Below are positions 41,556 to 53,148 of a DNA stretch of 64,000 nucleotides, in pieces; position 1 is the stretch's first letter; the number at the start of each line of letters is the position of its first letter. Under the pieces are notes generated by a model that was not told where the DNA came from, searched no databases, and saw nothing but the letters and a program-made list of their open reading frames with translations. Source of the stretch: Yponomeuta sedellus (lineage: Eukaryota; Arthropoda; Insecta; Lepidoptera; Yponomeutidae); contig OW203723.1 in the NCBI GenBank assembly GCA_934045075.1, forward strand, positions 3,488,577-3,552,576, in the 5' to 3' direction. Made by a program: the position numbers and the translations under genes.

Positions 41556-44501
41556 ATGGATATATCTATTAATTCTGAATTGTTCCACTCTCTCGACTCA
41601 TCTGACTCGTTCATTGACGCTCTGGATGTATCTGGGGCGCCTGTTTCGCTCAGTGACCTGCTTCACAACACATTCTCTCCGCATCAAAGGAATCTGAATG
41701 TCTGTCATATTAATGCTCAAAGCATTCCTGCACACCATTCCGACCTTCTCGCCACCTTTACCAGCAATCACATCCACGCGTGTCTGGTCTCTGAATCCTG
41801 GCTCAAACCCTCACTACCCTCTTCGACCTACTGTCTACCTGGTTACGTTCTTATCAGGAACGACCGAATTGGTAAACAGGGTGGTGGGGTTGCAATATAC
41901 CTTAAGTCTGAAATTAAGTACCATATCGTTTCCCAATCCCAATCTACTTACACTGGCTCTATAGAATATTTGTTTCTCGAACTGAACTTCAACACCACTA
42001 AGTTCCTTCTGGGGACTGTGTATGCTCCACCAGGTACCGACTATTTTGACACGCTGGATGGATTGCTGGCCACACATCTGCCAAATTACGATCATGTTGT
42101 CATTATGGGTGACTTCAACACAAACCTCCTCGGTGATAATGTGCGCGCCCGTAAACTTATTTCGTTAACTTCTTCTGTTAATCTTAGTTCTCTTGATTTA
42201 GGGCCCACTTATCATGTAAACGACTCACATACTTTACTTGACCTAATTTTCTCCTCAAAACCCGACCGTATCACTGCCCATGGCCAATTTACTGCGCCCG
42301 GCTTCTCCAATCATGACCTCATTTTTGCTTCATATAAACTTAAAATCCCTAAATTTAAACCCAAAATTATCTTCCAACGTAACTTTGCTCGGATGGACTT
42401 GGCTAAGCTCAAAGCAGATGCTGAGAGCATAGACTGGTCGGGGTTGTTGCTCCTGGGTACCGTGAATGAGAAGATTGACCTATTCAACACTGAAATAATT
42501 AGGCTCTACGATGTCCACGCTCCGCTACGTCCAGTCAAAATGAAACGCTCGCCAGCACCGTGGATTACTGATGAGATCCGTGCACTGATGGCAAAGAGGG
42601 ATAAGCTTCGTAGAAAGCACAAAAAGACTCCAACAGAAGATAACTGGAAACTCTTCAAGACGGCCAGAAATCGCTGTAACCAGGTGATTAGGAACGCAAA
42701 ACGCCGCCACATCTACTCTTCCATAGAAAAATGTTCCGCCAATAACATCTGGCAATTCCTGCGTACTCTGGGCTTTGGAAGGTGTCGGCAGGATCTGAAC
42801 CCGTCTCTTGACGAGAATGGTCTGAACCGGCACTTTTCATCGCCTCCTCACTCTATCGATCCGCTGTTAAAAGCCCTGACTGTAAAGTCTCTCACAACGT
42901 CTTCCGTAGCTTCCCCTAATAGTTTCTGCTTCACCCCGGCTGCTGACTCGGACGTTGAAAAAATTATCCTCTCCATCCACACCAAGGCTGTAGGCCATGA
43001 CTCTATAGGTCGTGACCTACTATTGCCGATCCTCACGCCAATCCTTCCTGTCCTTACCCATATCATAAACTATTCGTTATCCTCCTGCTCCTATCCCACT
43101 CAATGGAAAATGGCTTACATGGTGCCAATTCCGAAAACTTCACTTCCCACCGAATTTAGGCACTACCGGCCGATCTCGATCCTTCCTTTCCTATCCAAAG
43201 TCCTGGAACGTGTGGTGAATCGTCAGCTAATGACTTTTCTCCACACCAACCAACTACTTAATCCATTTCAGTCAGGATTCCGGCCCTCACACAGCACTTG
43301 TTCTGCCCTCGTCAAAATTACAGATGACTTCCGTTCCGCTGTTGATAATCGACAAGTTACCCTTATCGCTCTACTGGATTTCAGTAGTGCGTTCAATTGC
43401 GTTGATTACGATATCCTGCTGGCTATCCTCCGCTCCCTCAACGTATCAGAGTCAGCAGCCGCGTGGTTTCACTCTTATCTTCATGGGCGCCAGCAGCGCA
43501 TTCGTACTGACGACAAGTTCTCCGACTGGTGCGAGGTCACTGCTGGTGTCCCCCAAGGTGGCGTACTTTCTCCTTTACTTTTCTCAGTGTTTATTAACAC
43601 TCTCGCCTCAGTAATAGACTTCAGTTCCTATCACCTGTACGCAGACGATCTCCAGATCTATTTGCCGTCTAAACTTAACTTGCTTCCTGTTGCAATACAG
43701 AAAATGAACTGCGATCTAACTGCTGTTAACCTGTGGACTGAGCAGTTTGGTCTCCTAGTAAATCCGGCAAAGACCCAGGTGATGATTGTGGGCGGAAGGG
43801 CTTTGCTGGCTAGGATTGATATGGCATCTCTACCCCAGGTTACCTATAATGGTACCCCTTTGCCGTATTGTGGAGAGTTGAAGAACCTAGGCCTCCACAT
43901 ACAGAGTAACCTATCTTGGGACAAACATGTCTCAGAGATAAGTAGGAAAATCTTCTCATCCATGCACTCGCTCAAACGTATGCAGAAATTCCTGCCATAT
44001 TCCGCCAAAGTTACGTTAGTCAACGCTTTGTTGCTTCCAGTCATCGACTACGCAGATGTGTGCTACCCCGATCTCACTGAAGAACTTCTCGACAAGTTGG
44101 ATCGTCTTCTTAACGTTTGTATACGTTACATCTTCGGCCTTCGTAAATTTGACCATATATCCCAATACCGTTCCCAGTTGAACTGGCTTAACATCCGCCA
44201 CCGCAGGAATGCCCACATCTTGACGCTCCTTTATGGCGTCCTTCACGATCCCTCCTCCCCCCATTATCTCCGTGAACGTTTCGCCTCACGTGGCGCGCGT
44301 CGTCGCCTTCAGCGCCCATGCAAAGATTTACTCCTCGAAATCCCAGAGCATAATGCGGCAGGCTATTCGGGTTCCTTTTCCGTGACAGCGGTACGTCTGT
44401 GGAACGCGCTGCCGCTATACATTCGCCAGGCTCCGTCAGTCGGCGTCTTTAAGAGTAGAGTACAGGAACACTATCTTCATATTCAGAACAGTAAAGTGTA
44501 A
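41556..44501 (+). CDS. LINE ORF2: AP-like endonuclease and reverse transcriptase
   Basis: 981 codons from ATG. Endonuclease at about 48-270: NVCHINAQS, SESW (Glu ~80), YAPP, GDFN (185-188) and SNHDLI (251-256), the catalytic set of apurinic-like LINE endonucleases. Reverse transcriptase at about 500-760: FRHYRPISILPFLSKVLERV, QSGFRPSHST, LDFSSAF (catalytic Asp 608), GVPQGGVLSPLLF (664-676) and YADD (695-698). The C-terminal region has LRERFASRGAR and FSVTAVRLWNALP, a block common at the end of CR1/Jockey-type ORF2. No RNase H is seen. It nicks target DNA and copies LINE RNA there (target-primed reverse transcription). No stop or frameshift interrupts it. The clade (CR1/Zenon, Daphne or another branch) is uncertain. 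Confidence 0.93.
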   Translation: MDISINSELFHSLDSSDSFIDALDVSGAPVSLSDLLHNTFSPHQRNLNVCHINAQSIPAHHSDLLATFTSNHIHACLVSESWLKPSLPSSTYCLPGYVLIRNDRIGKQGGGVAIYLKSEIKYHIVSQSQSTYTGSIEYLFLELNFNTTKFLLGTVYAPPGTDYFDTLDGLLATHLPNYDHVVIMGDFNTNLLGDNVRARKLISLTSSVNLSSLDLGPTYHVNDSHTLLDLIFSSKPDRITAHGQFTAPGFSNHDLIFASYKLKIPKFKPKIIFQRNFARMDLAKLKADAESIDWSGLLLLGTVNEKIDLFNTEIIRLYDVHAPLRPVKMKRSPAPWITDEIRALMAKRDKLRRKHKKTPTEDNWKLFKTARNRCNQVIRNAKRRHIYSSIEKCSANNIWQFLRTLGFGRCRQDLNPSLDENGLNRHFSSPPHSIDPLLKALTVKSLTTSSVASPNSFCFTPAADSDVEKIILSIHTKAVGHDSIGRDLLLPILTPILPVLTHIINYSLSSCSYPTQWKMAYMVPIPKTSLPTEFRHYRPISILPFLSKVLERVVNRQLMTFLHTNQLLNPFQSGFRPSHSTCSALVKITDDFRSAVDNRQVTLIALLDFSSAFNCVDYDILLAILRSLNVSESAAAWFHSYLHGRQQRIRTDDKFSDWCEVTAGVPQGGVLSPLLFSVFINTLASVIDFSSYHLYADDLQIYLPSKLNLLPVAIQKMNCDLTAVNLWTEQFGLLVNPAKTQVMIVGGRALLARIDMASLPQVTYNGTPLPYCGELKNLGLHIQSNLSWDKHVSEISRKIFSSMHSLKRMQKFLPYSAKVTLVNALLLPVIDYADVCYPDLTEELLDKLDRLLNVCIRYIFGLRKFDHISQYRSQLNWLNIRHRRNAHILTLLYGVLHDPSSPHYLRERFASRGARRRLQRPCKDLLLEIPEHNAAGYSGSFSVTAVRLWNALPLYIRQAPSVGVFKSRVQEHYLHIQNSKV

Positions 44502-44819
44502 TTCCATTCGTAAGTATGTAAAAATATAAGTATTATGAAGTCTATTTATATGTTTATAAAGTCTATCTATTCATCTTTATAAATGTGCTTAATTATTATA
44601 TTTGTATATGTTTATGTTTATAATTATTGTACATATTAATACATAGTTTAATTTAAAAAATATATATTTGACAATAAAATATCACCTCACCGTTTGTGAC
44701 TACCCCCATCTTCTCCACGTCACCTGTTGGTTGGCTAGAATAAAATACTATTTAGTATTAAGCCCGCCAAATGTACAATGTTTACAGGTACAATAAAGAA
44801 TTTAATAATAATAATAATA

Positions 44820-45165
44820 ATCCTTCTTTCACTAGCTTGAAACAGCCAAATACGGTCCAGAGTGGGACCCCTAGCGCCTGACGATATGCAAATCTGATGG
44901 CGGCGTAGCCTGCTGGAACAAAAACTATGTCTGAGGATCTAGATTTGACGCGAGCTACGGAATGATTGAATAATTTGCCGAATAATTAGGTGCTTCGCTC
45001 AAATTCTGGCCTCGTTAGCTCTGCGTGAGGCAAAACTTTTAACCTATGTACGTCCTACTGCCAGACTTTCTCTCTGTGAAAAGTAAAGAGAGACAGAGAG
45101 AAGAAAACCTAGTTTGACTTGTAACGTTCATTAAGCCGCAGTAACTGCGCAACTTTGAATAAAAC
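44820..45165. other. Minisatellite remnant and family V repeat
   Basis: 44820-44860 completes the minisatellite. 45035-45110 ('ctatgtacgtcctactgcca', 'gagagacagagagaagaaaa') is a diverged family V copy. 45145-45170 ('actttgaataaaacctttttat') looks like a retroelement polyadenylation tail leading into the next array. Confidence 0.55.
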
Positions 45166-45170
45166 CTTTT

Positions 45171-45811
45171 TATTTCATTTCATTTCATTTCATTTCATTT
45201 CATTTCATTTCATTTCATCTCATCTCATCTCATCTCATCTCATCTCATCTCATCTCATCTCATCTCATCTCATCTCATCTCATCTCATCTCATCTCATCT
45301 CATCTCATCTCATCTCATCTCATCTCATCTCATCTCATCTCATCTCATCTCATCTCATCTCATCTCATCTCATCTCATCTCATCTCATCTCATCTCATCT
45401 CATCTCATCTCATCTCATCTCATCTCATCTCATCTCATCTCATCTCATCTCATCTCATATCATCTCATCTCATCTCATCTCATCTCATCTCATCTCATCT
45501 CATCTCATCTCATCTCATCTCACCTCATCTCATCTCATCTCATCTCATCTCATCTCATCTCATCTCATCTCATCTCATCTCATCTCATCTCATCTCATCT
45601 CATCTCATCTCATCTCATCTCATCTCATCTCATCTCATCTCATCTCATCTCATCTCATCTCATCTCATCTCATCTCATCTCATCTCATCTCATCTCATCT
45701 CATCTCATCTCATCTCATCTCATCTCATCTCATCTCATCTCATCTCATCTCATCTCATCTCATCTCATCTCATCTCATCTCATCTCATTTCATTTCATTT
45801 CATTTCATTTC
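45171..45811. repeat. (ATTTC)n-(ATCTC)n-(ATTTC)n pentanucleotide array, ~640 bp
   Basis: About nine units of ATTTC (45171-45216), then about 114 units of ATCTC, then about five units of ATTTC (45786-45811). Only two interruptions are seen in the core: 'catat' at 45456-45460 and 'cacct' at 45521-45525. The 223-codon frame is an artefact. Confidence 0.96.
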
Positions 45812-46039
45812 GAAAGAAGGAAGTGAGAGAGAGTGACAAAAGAAAAGGAGGAAGAGAGAAGTCAGATGAAGTGAGAGTTAGTTAAATCGGAGATTTCCGC
45901 ACTTAGTCTCATAGTTAGGACACTGTACTTAGCAAGTGCTGAGGTATATGTTAAACCAGTCTAAACGCGATTATTTATTAAATATAAGATAAGTATACCT
46001 TAATTCCCGTTTTAATTTAAATGGCAATTGCATAGTTTC
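45812..46039. other. Intergenic, nothing recognised
   Basis: A purine-rich stretch follows the pentanucleotide array, then AT-rich sequence without features. Confidence 0.5.
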
Positions 46040-46054
46040 AGCAACGTTGTCGTG

Positions 46055-46325
46055 GCAATCACTAGGGTTTAGTAAGCACAGGCGCGGTCAGGTACTGGAT
46101 GGGTGACCATTCCATGACTAAAGCTAGTGGCATTTTTTCCGAGCCCTTCCTTATTTCGCAAGGCACGCTAATACGTTGGTGCTGGATGTCATGTAATGGC
46201 AGTTGTTAAGCCATTTCAGAGGCCTTATGGGCGGCTTGATAACTTCTGACAGAAACCAATCCGGACTCAGCCCCCGTGGTGGAGCACGGCCAGAAATGGG
46301 GACATACAAAGGATTGACATATCAT
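46055..46325 (+). repeat. 5S-derived SINE, copy with 3' deletion
   Basis: The head 'agtaagcacaggcgcggtca', 'ggtactggatgggtgacc' is well kept. The body runs to 'ggcttgataacttctgacag', then about 35 bp is missing before 'aaccaatccggactcagccc'. The tail is 'aatggggacatacaaaggat'. Confidence 0.8.
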
Positions 46326-46799
46326 TAAAAACTTCTGTTTAACGTTTACAAAGAGTAAAATCTATTGTCTGTCTACAGTGGTCAACCTAGCAATTATTCT
46401 TGAGAGCTCTGTCTTGTAACATTTAAAGGAGAATGAGACTGCCTTGTTCTACAGCCTACAGACGTGGCTTTTTGCCTGAAATATTACATAGTCCGGCCTA
46501 GCTTACCACTTGACCTACATAGTTTCCTGGTGTTTCTTTTGTAATGAAGCGAGGATTTTCGCCAACCGACTGCTGCAAGTGTTATTTCCGCTGAGTTAGA
46601 CACAATTAAAGCACTTGTGTTGTCGGCTCTTTCGTCTTTTGTCTGTTTGTTGAGGACCAGTATAAGTCGGATTACCTCAGCTGCCTCATTGTCCTAGCAT
46701 TGAATTTACTTTAAATTCAATGGTCCTAGAGGTTTAAAAAATAAAGTAAAAATGATTTATTTGCTATAACATTGGTAAATAAAATAATTCTACCTTTCG
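46326..46799. other. Intergenic, nothing recognised
   Basis: Apart from a short palindrome ('attgaatttactttaaattcaat' near 46699) I see no feature. Confidence 0.5.
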
Positions 46800-46819
46800 G
46801 TGTGCACATGCTATTAACT

Positions 46820-46980
46820 GACTCGCCTAGGCCCTAGGATCGATTCCCGCTGGAGGACGTACTTGATTTGTACAAATGGCCTCAGTCTGAGTGTATTTCC
46901 ATTTGTGATGTTTGGTTACCATAGCTCGGGGTATCCTAGTTTGGGGCCAGGACAAATGATTGTGTTGTGTGGAAATTACC
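46820..46980 (+). repeat. tRNA-derived SINE (family S1)
   Basis: 'aggatcgattcccgctggag' is a B-box-like remnant of the head; 'aatggcctcagtctgagtgtatttcc', 'tttgtgatgtttggttac', 'ggtatcctagtttggggcca' and 'ttgtgttgtgtggaaat' follow as in the copy at 23085. Confidence 0.7.
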
Positions 46981-47149
46981 CGCGAAAGATCCGCTTATAA
47001 GCCCTGTTTAAAAAAAAAATGAGAAGCGGTGAAGACGAGATCACTAGCGAGAGATCCAGTTTTGATTCCCAGTGCGGGCTTAGACATGGAAAAAAAATTA
47101 AGATAAAAAAAATAGACGAACTAAGGAAACAATGTCATAGGTTTTTAAG

Positions 47150-47375
47150 TGAAGGAAAATATCGTAAGAAAACCTGAGTGTCTGAGCTATTCACATAACT
47201 CAGTGGTTGAAATCGCCAGTCCACGAAGGGCGCGCGTGGTGATTAAGGCCATACATAATCCCAGAAAGAAAGATTTTCTATCTCCTACTCATTATACCTC
47301 GCTCTCTTTATTTCTCCATCCCCTGCTCACTCCCACTTTCTTTGTCGCTCTCTCTCTCTCTTCCTCCTTTTCTTT
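47150..47375 (+). repeat. SINE-body-like fragment
   Basis: 'aaaatatcgtaagaaaacct', 'gagtgtctgagctattcaca' and 'cgcgtggtgattaaggccat' resemble the body of tRNA-derived lepidopteran SINEs and partly match 26700-26760. A reading frame runs through it but is not supported as a gene. Confidence 0.5.
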
Positions 47376-47560
47376 CGCTATTTCAGTTTTTCTCTCTCGT
47401 TATCTTTCGCTATTCCGGTTTTTTTCTCTCGTATCTTTCGCTATTCTGGGTTTTCTCTCTAGTTATCTTTCGCTATTCCAGTTTCTTTCTCTCTTTACAC
47501 TTCACTATTCTGGTTTTTCTCTCCCGTTATCTTTCGCTATTCCGGTTTTTCGGCTTTTTC
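47375..47560 (+). repeat. Pyrimidine-rich ~33-37-bp minisatellite
   Basis: Five or so units of 'atctttcgctattccggttt' plus 'ttctctctcgtt' with small differences. The strand is almost pure C/T with G only in 'cgct' and 'cgg'. It explains the Ser/Phe/Leu-rich frames crossing it. Confidence 0.8.
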
Positions 47561-47587
47561 TTATGCATTCTCTCTCTCTCTTTGTCT

Positions 47588-47670
47588 TCGTAGAGCAGTG
47601 GTAGCAAAGTAATAGAAACCCCGTCGATCTTAATCTGGAGACCGTGGGTTCGAATCCCGGCAGGTAGGTA
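47588..47670 (+). repeat. tRNA-like SINE head
   Basis: 'tagagcagtggtagcaaagt' is A-box like and 'gtgggttcgaatcccggcag' is a perfect B box, about 45 bp apart. No cloverleaf closes around it, so it is a SINE head rather than a tRNA gene. Confidence 0.6.
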
Positions 47671-47929
47671 CTGATGACATTGTCTAAGTTATGTACATTT
47701 GTTATTATAGTAGCAATACTACTCGCTATCTGTGAAGGAAAAAACGGTTAGGAAACCCTAGTATCTAAAGAATTAGTATTTAGTAATTATACTCTAATGT
47801 ATTGGTCTATACTTAGACATATTGTATTATGTACTAATAATCTGTGTAATTTCCTTTTTCATGTACAATAAAGTGTTCTCCATATATCGTATCTTTTTTT
47901 TGTATATATACATTATTATTGTCTGTATA
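47671..47929. other. Intergenic with retroelement tail
   Basis: 47845-47890 has 'atgtacaataaagtgttctc', a LINE/SINE 3' end as at 33410. Nothing else recognised. Confidence 0.5.
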
Positions 47930-48085
47930 TTTTTGATACCTTACATGTTAATGTATTGTTTAATAGTGAAAATCTAATTAAAATAAATTATACTCTCATT
48001 CCACTGTTTGACACTATCCCGACCTTCCCACGTCACCTCTTGGTTGGCTAGAATATTTGTAGTTAGTATTCCCTCGCCAATTGAA
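47930..48085 (+). mobile_element. 5'-truncated LINE 3' UTR, relative of the intact LINE
   Basis: 'cactatcccgaccttcccacgtcacctcttggttggctagaat' matches the intact element's 3' UTR at about 44695-44745 ('ctacccccatcttctccacgtcacctgttggttggctagaat'), with the same preceding 'aataaattata/aataaaatatc' and following 'agttagtatt...cgccaa'. Only the 3' UTR remains. Confidence 0.75.
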
Positions 48086-48800
48086 AAAAAATACTAGTAC
48101 ACACGAAGTTACACGTTTAATAACTGTAATGCCAACTCATGCCCATTTGCGTCAGCCCAGTTTAGGTTATTTAACTCGAGCCAAGCGAAAGATCATTTCG
48201 CATGACTATCGATTTAACCGCTTAACTCGAGTTAAAAAAGCTAACCCGGACTTACCGGTCGTAGTCTGGCAGGACGCGAGGTTGAACATTCCTAGATGGC
48301 CGGTTTTTGAATTGAGAATTTCACAAAGTAAATACTCGAGTAACGTTCGGTCTACACTCTTTTCTGGAAATTCTAAAACAGCACTACAGCTAACAATTTT
48401 CTTTGCAAAATTCCCAATTCAAATCTGGAGTTTAATCTTAAAATCATTAAGTACACACCAAATATCTACAAGCAAAAGTAACAAGCATAAACTAGAGCAT
48501 CATTTATCTTATAAGTGTCAATCACTAAAAAGAACACTACATTTTACTTAAACCAAGTCGAACTGACAAATTTAAGTATGCATCGTGAAACGTAAAAATG
48601 ATCCTTATTTACTAGTGCAAAAAGGCCACAGTCGAGTTAAGTGGGCGAATGAAGTAAGTGGTTCAAGTGCAATTTTTCAAGAGGGATTAAAGTTCCACGG
48701 ACAGTTGGTCGATTCTTATTAACGTTTCTTCAAGACATTACAATATTTGCAATTATTTCTTAGTCAACAATACTCGAACAGAACAGGAACCATAATAGTA
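48086..48800. other. Intergenic, possible MITE, no gene
   Basis: 48170-48250 contains the inverted pair 'aactcgagccaagcg' / 'cgcttaactcgagtt'; 48298-48325 has the 'ggtttttgaattgagaattt' end motif of the element at 5811. The 156-codon frame at 48081-48551 crosses these and shows no motif. Confidence 0.5.
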
Positions 48801-49398
48801 TATTTCATTACAAGTGCGGAAAGGCTGTCATTGCAAAGAGTTCCGACAAATGTCTACCCGAGCCGAGGCGCAGCCGAAGGCGAGGGTTGACAGTCGGAAC
48901 AAGTTGCGATGACGGTTCCGCACGTGTACTGAACGACTATTTTTAATACAGTTGCGAAAAAAATAAGAAATTTAATATAGAAAAATTATTTGGAAAATGG
49001 CGCCAACAGTATAAAATATAAATAGAGATTTTTTTTCTTCACCCATTCTAGTAGGCAAAAGGAACTATGCTCAAGGAACTACAGCCAAGTCTTCAGTAGA
49101 ATTTTTTTATTGATATGAAATGAAAATGAAATTCAATGAGATGAAATGAAATGAAACCTAACTTAACTCATTCAATCAAATCATTAAATCTGATATTGAA
49201 CCAAATTAGTAGCTCATAAATTTTTTTAAGTAAAAACTTTATGGTTGGTTTTTCTTTTTAATAGACATTATTTTGACAGTTGGAAAAGAAAAGGCACGAG
49301 TGCGGTAAAGGTAAAAAAAAGCACGAGTGTGTAATAGCCCACATCCCGCATGCTATACGTCCCTGTAATACGCCACTTTTTGAGCAACTGTATTAAAA
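48801..49398 (+). mobile_element. Non-coding foldback-headed repeat, copy 2
   Basis: Near-identical over long stretches to 15331-15958, including the hairpin head and the end 'gagcaactgtattaaaa'; it differs by a few small deletions. Here it is bracketed by an inverted pair 'gaacaggaaccataa' (48781-48795) and 'ttatggttcctgttc' (about 49409-49423), which copy 1 lacks. Confidence 0.75.
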
Positions 49399-49478
49399 AA
49401 AAATATTTTATGGTTCCTGTTCTGGATTATAATAAAGTATCTGACCCATCGAAATTCGTACCGCCTAACAGTCGATTC

Positions 49479-50888
<1,410 letters not shown>

Positions 50889-51060
50889 ATTATGCTAGTA
50901 GCCGATTCGAAGTATGAATACGGAATAACGAACGTAAAACTAGGAAGATACACCGAGGAAGAAATGCAGCGTCAGCTGCCTCGTGTCGCGCCTGGCTGTT
51001 GTTCACCGTATTGAGGTAATTGCCGCGCCAGCGCTATGCCTGTGGAGTCCGTATGTAACA
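50889..51060 (-). mobile_element. Start of the 3' LTR of the Ty3/Gypsy element (partial)
   Basis: On the - strand the LTR would begin 'tgttacatacggactccaca' at 51060, straight after a purine tract. It runs left until it meets the microsatellite at 50888. Its far end is not clear: sequence at 49400-49478 beyond the array ('gtcgattctttattt' region) could be its terminus, in which case the array lies inside the LTR. The other LTR is outside the window, so the ends cannot be confirmed. Confidence 0.5.
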
Positions 51061-51073
51061 CCTCCACCCTCAG
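51061..51073 (-). other. Polypurine tract of the Ty3/Gypsy element
   Basis: On the - strand 'tgagggtggagg' directly precedes the putative LTR start 'tgttaca' and follows the env stop codon. This is the expected plus-strand primer site. Confidence 0.6.
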
Positions 51074-51081
51074 ATCAGCAA

Positions 51082-52547
51082 CTATTTGGGCACGTTGAGT
51101 GAAAATGTTGCTGGGAACCTTCCATTGGGTTCATCTCTTTTCTCGATGTCTTCATAGGTGTGCTTCTTAGGTGTGGGTGGCTCAGGCTCTTTGCGTTTCT
51201 CGCAGCTCCAGAATCCGTAGTGATAAGTTAGGGTTGCAGTTACAAGGGCGCCGCCGATCATTACTATAATGTAGAGAGGTATCGTCGTGTGGTACAGGAC
51301 ATCTGGTAGCGCCTTTTCGGTTTGGACAGGAAGCTGCATCATGATCTGGTCCTGGATGCTGTGTAGTCCTTGTAAGTCGATTGAGTTGAGATGTACGCTC
51401 TTCGAGGTATCAGCTTGCTTGTCAGCGTCGTACGGGATCTCCGTTAGTTTTAGGGGTTGTCCTCTTATCTCATCGTTGTCGTTCGTTAGGGTGAACTCTG
51501 TAGTACGCAGATAACAGTTGACAGGGATAGTGATAAGATAGCTTCCTTGGATTGAGCTGAAGTCATCTCTTCCGCAGGTTAACTGTACTTTCGTAGGTTG
51601 TGGGAAAGACAGTACGTAGTGCTGATCGTCGAGTTTCTCCATGGCCTCCATAGATAGTTGAACGGTTGAGAAGTGACAGGATTCCTCTAGGTTTTGATGC
51701 AAGATGAGTTCTTGAATGCAGTCAGGCTGGGTGCGAAGTTGAAGTCCTATCTCCTTCTCGCAGAGAAACCAGGTACTAAACTTCGGGCATTCTACCTCCA
51801 TGTACACGAATGAATCCTTGTTAGTTGCTATAAAAGGATGGGAAGGAATAAGGGCCTGGTTATTTTTATTAGGGACTATGGATAGTCTATAAAGGTCATA
51901 GGTACTTAGGGAAACTATGGGAAACCGAAAGACTATAACTAACTGTTTCTCCTTATAATATGATCCTGATTTGATTACGTCATAATACTCTCGGAGGTCT
52001 AAGCTTAAAACCTGATCCTTATTATATATAACTTTTAACTTATCTATCATTGAACTTAATACGTCTATATCTATCGTAGAATGATGAGTGCTCGATGCAC
52101 GAATAAATGCTAAGCTATTTTCTACCCTAATTAATTCCGACAGAAGGTCGTCTACGTTTTCTCTCATTACGTCTAACAGTTGCGCAAATCTAACGTGTTT
52201 AATCAGACTAGACTCTCTGTACACATTGCTATCTAGTAACATATTCAGCGTATCGTTTATTTTACTCTGGTTATCTATGACTTGCTGTAAAACGTTAGTG
52301 TGTCGAGACATCCATTCTTTACTAAGGCTTACGTGTTCATTAAATTGAGTGACTACCTTATCTTGGTTTTTCTGTAAAGCTTGAATTGCACTGTTAAACT
52401 TGATTGCGTCAACGTAATCCAAGTTACCAGTGATACTTTTCATAACCGAACCGAGACTGTCTACAAGACCTCTTTTAGCGCGATTGGGTTCTAATGATCT
52501 TAACTGAGATTTTACCTTGCCAAGCTTGCTAGTAAGATAATGTATCT
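51082..52547 (-). pseudogene. env: Errantivirus-like envelope gene, C-terminal part (split by BEL/Pao insertion)
   Basis: Encodes the membrane-fusion subunit of an insect endogenous-retrovirus envelope of the baculovirus F-protein type. In - strand order: a basic R-A-K-R furin-type site (near 52467-52478), a fusion-peptide-like GLVDSLGSVMKSITGNLDYV, a helical region rich in N/Q/L, a cysteine-containing ectodomain, a transmembrane segment (LYIIVMIGGALVTATLTYHY) and a charged cytoplasmic tail ending SLNVPK and a stop at 51082. The frame is open from the insertion point (52547) to the stop, so an internal methionine at 52443 is not the true start. The upstream part lies at 59135-59320, beyond the inserted element. 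As it stands the gene cannot give a complete envelope. Confidence 0.85.
52543..52547. other. Target-site duplication of the BEL/Pao element (left)
   Basis: 'tatct' immediately left of the left LTR; the same five bases follow the right LTR at 59135-59139. Five-base duplications are usual for BEL/Pao integrases. Confidence 0.9.
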
Positions 52548-53063
52548 TGTTGATGGGGGGTTATTTAGTGGACTGTATGGAAATTTTAAACATTCATAAA
52601 ACGACAATTTGACAACGAAAGTTATAACGAAAAATATGATCGGATGCGAATTTCTAGATTAAGTGCTTCATCACATACCTGGTATCCTCTGGGAAGTAGA
52701 GCAGTGCTAAGGGCCTGGTCCTGGAGGCACATCAGCTACTCACAGGTGCGAGCTCGACTTACCGCCGCTTTTGCCTCTGATACCTAATATGGCACTTGCC
52801 CACATGAACCCACAGTGAATCCGCACTTCTAACAATATATTGAGCTTTACTATGTACGACAGCGACAAATAGATAGGAAAAACGTGACTTTTACAGCAAT
52901 TCTACGATAATTAAATGGTGACGTGACTACGGCCGAAAAACGAGAGGTGCCGAGCCGTTGCCGCCAAGTTGAACTGTGTGTTGCTATATGCAACGCAAAA
53001 TTATACCTACGAAATTACGTGTGATACCACACTTAAAATTAATAATTACTACTAAACTGAACA
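52548..53063 (-). repeat. BEL/Pao 3' LTR
   Basis: In element orientation it begins 'tgttcagtttagtagtaatt' and ends 'aaataaccccccatcaaca'. Reading both copies side by side I find no difference from 58619-59134. Confidence 0.93.
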
Positions 53064-53148
53064 TACCGCTCACCTAAATATGCAGTATTTACGACACAAA
53101 CAAGTTTAATAACTAAAATTACGATAACATTTATGCTAAACGACAAGA

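Larger units (their letters stand above)
40086..44819 (+). mobile_element. Full-length LINE, CR1/Jockey superfamily, apparently intact
   Basis: A two-ORF non-LTR retrotransposon of about 4.7 kb with a ~210-bp 5' UTR, ORF1 (40298-41077), a ~480-bp spacer, ORF2 (41556-44501) and a 3' UTR ending 'gtacaataaag' then (taa)n. The module words on both sides belong to the same minisatellite; 'atcctt' occurs at both junctions (about 40080 and 44819) as a candidate short target duplication. Both ORFs are uninterrupted, so the copy may be young. A related dead 3' UTR lies at 47930-48085. Confidence 0.88.

Noticed and set aside
45155..45826. 223-codon open frame
   Set aside because: Pentanucleotide array translated as a SHLIS repeat.
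48081..48551. 156-codon open frame
   Set aside because: Crosses an inverted repeat and a MITE end motif, no domain or composition signal of coding.
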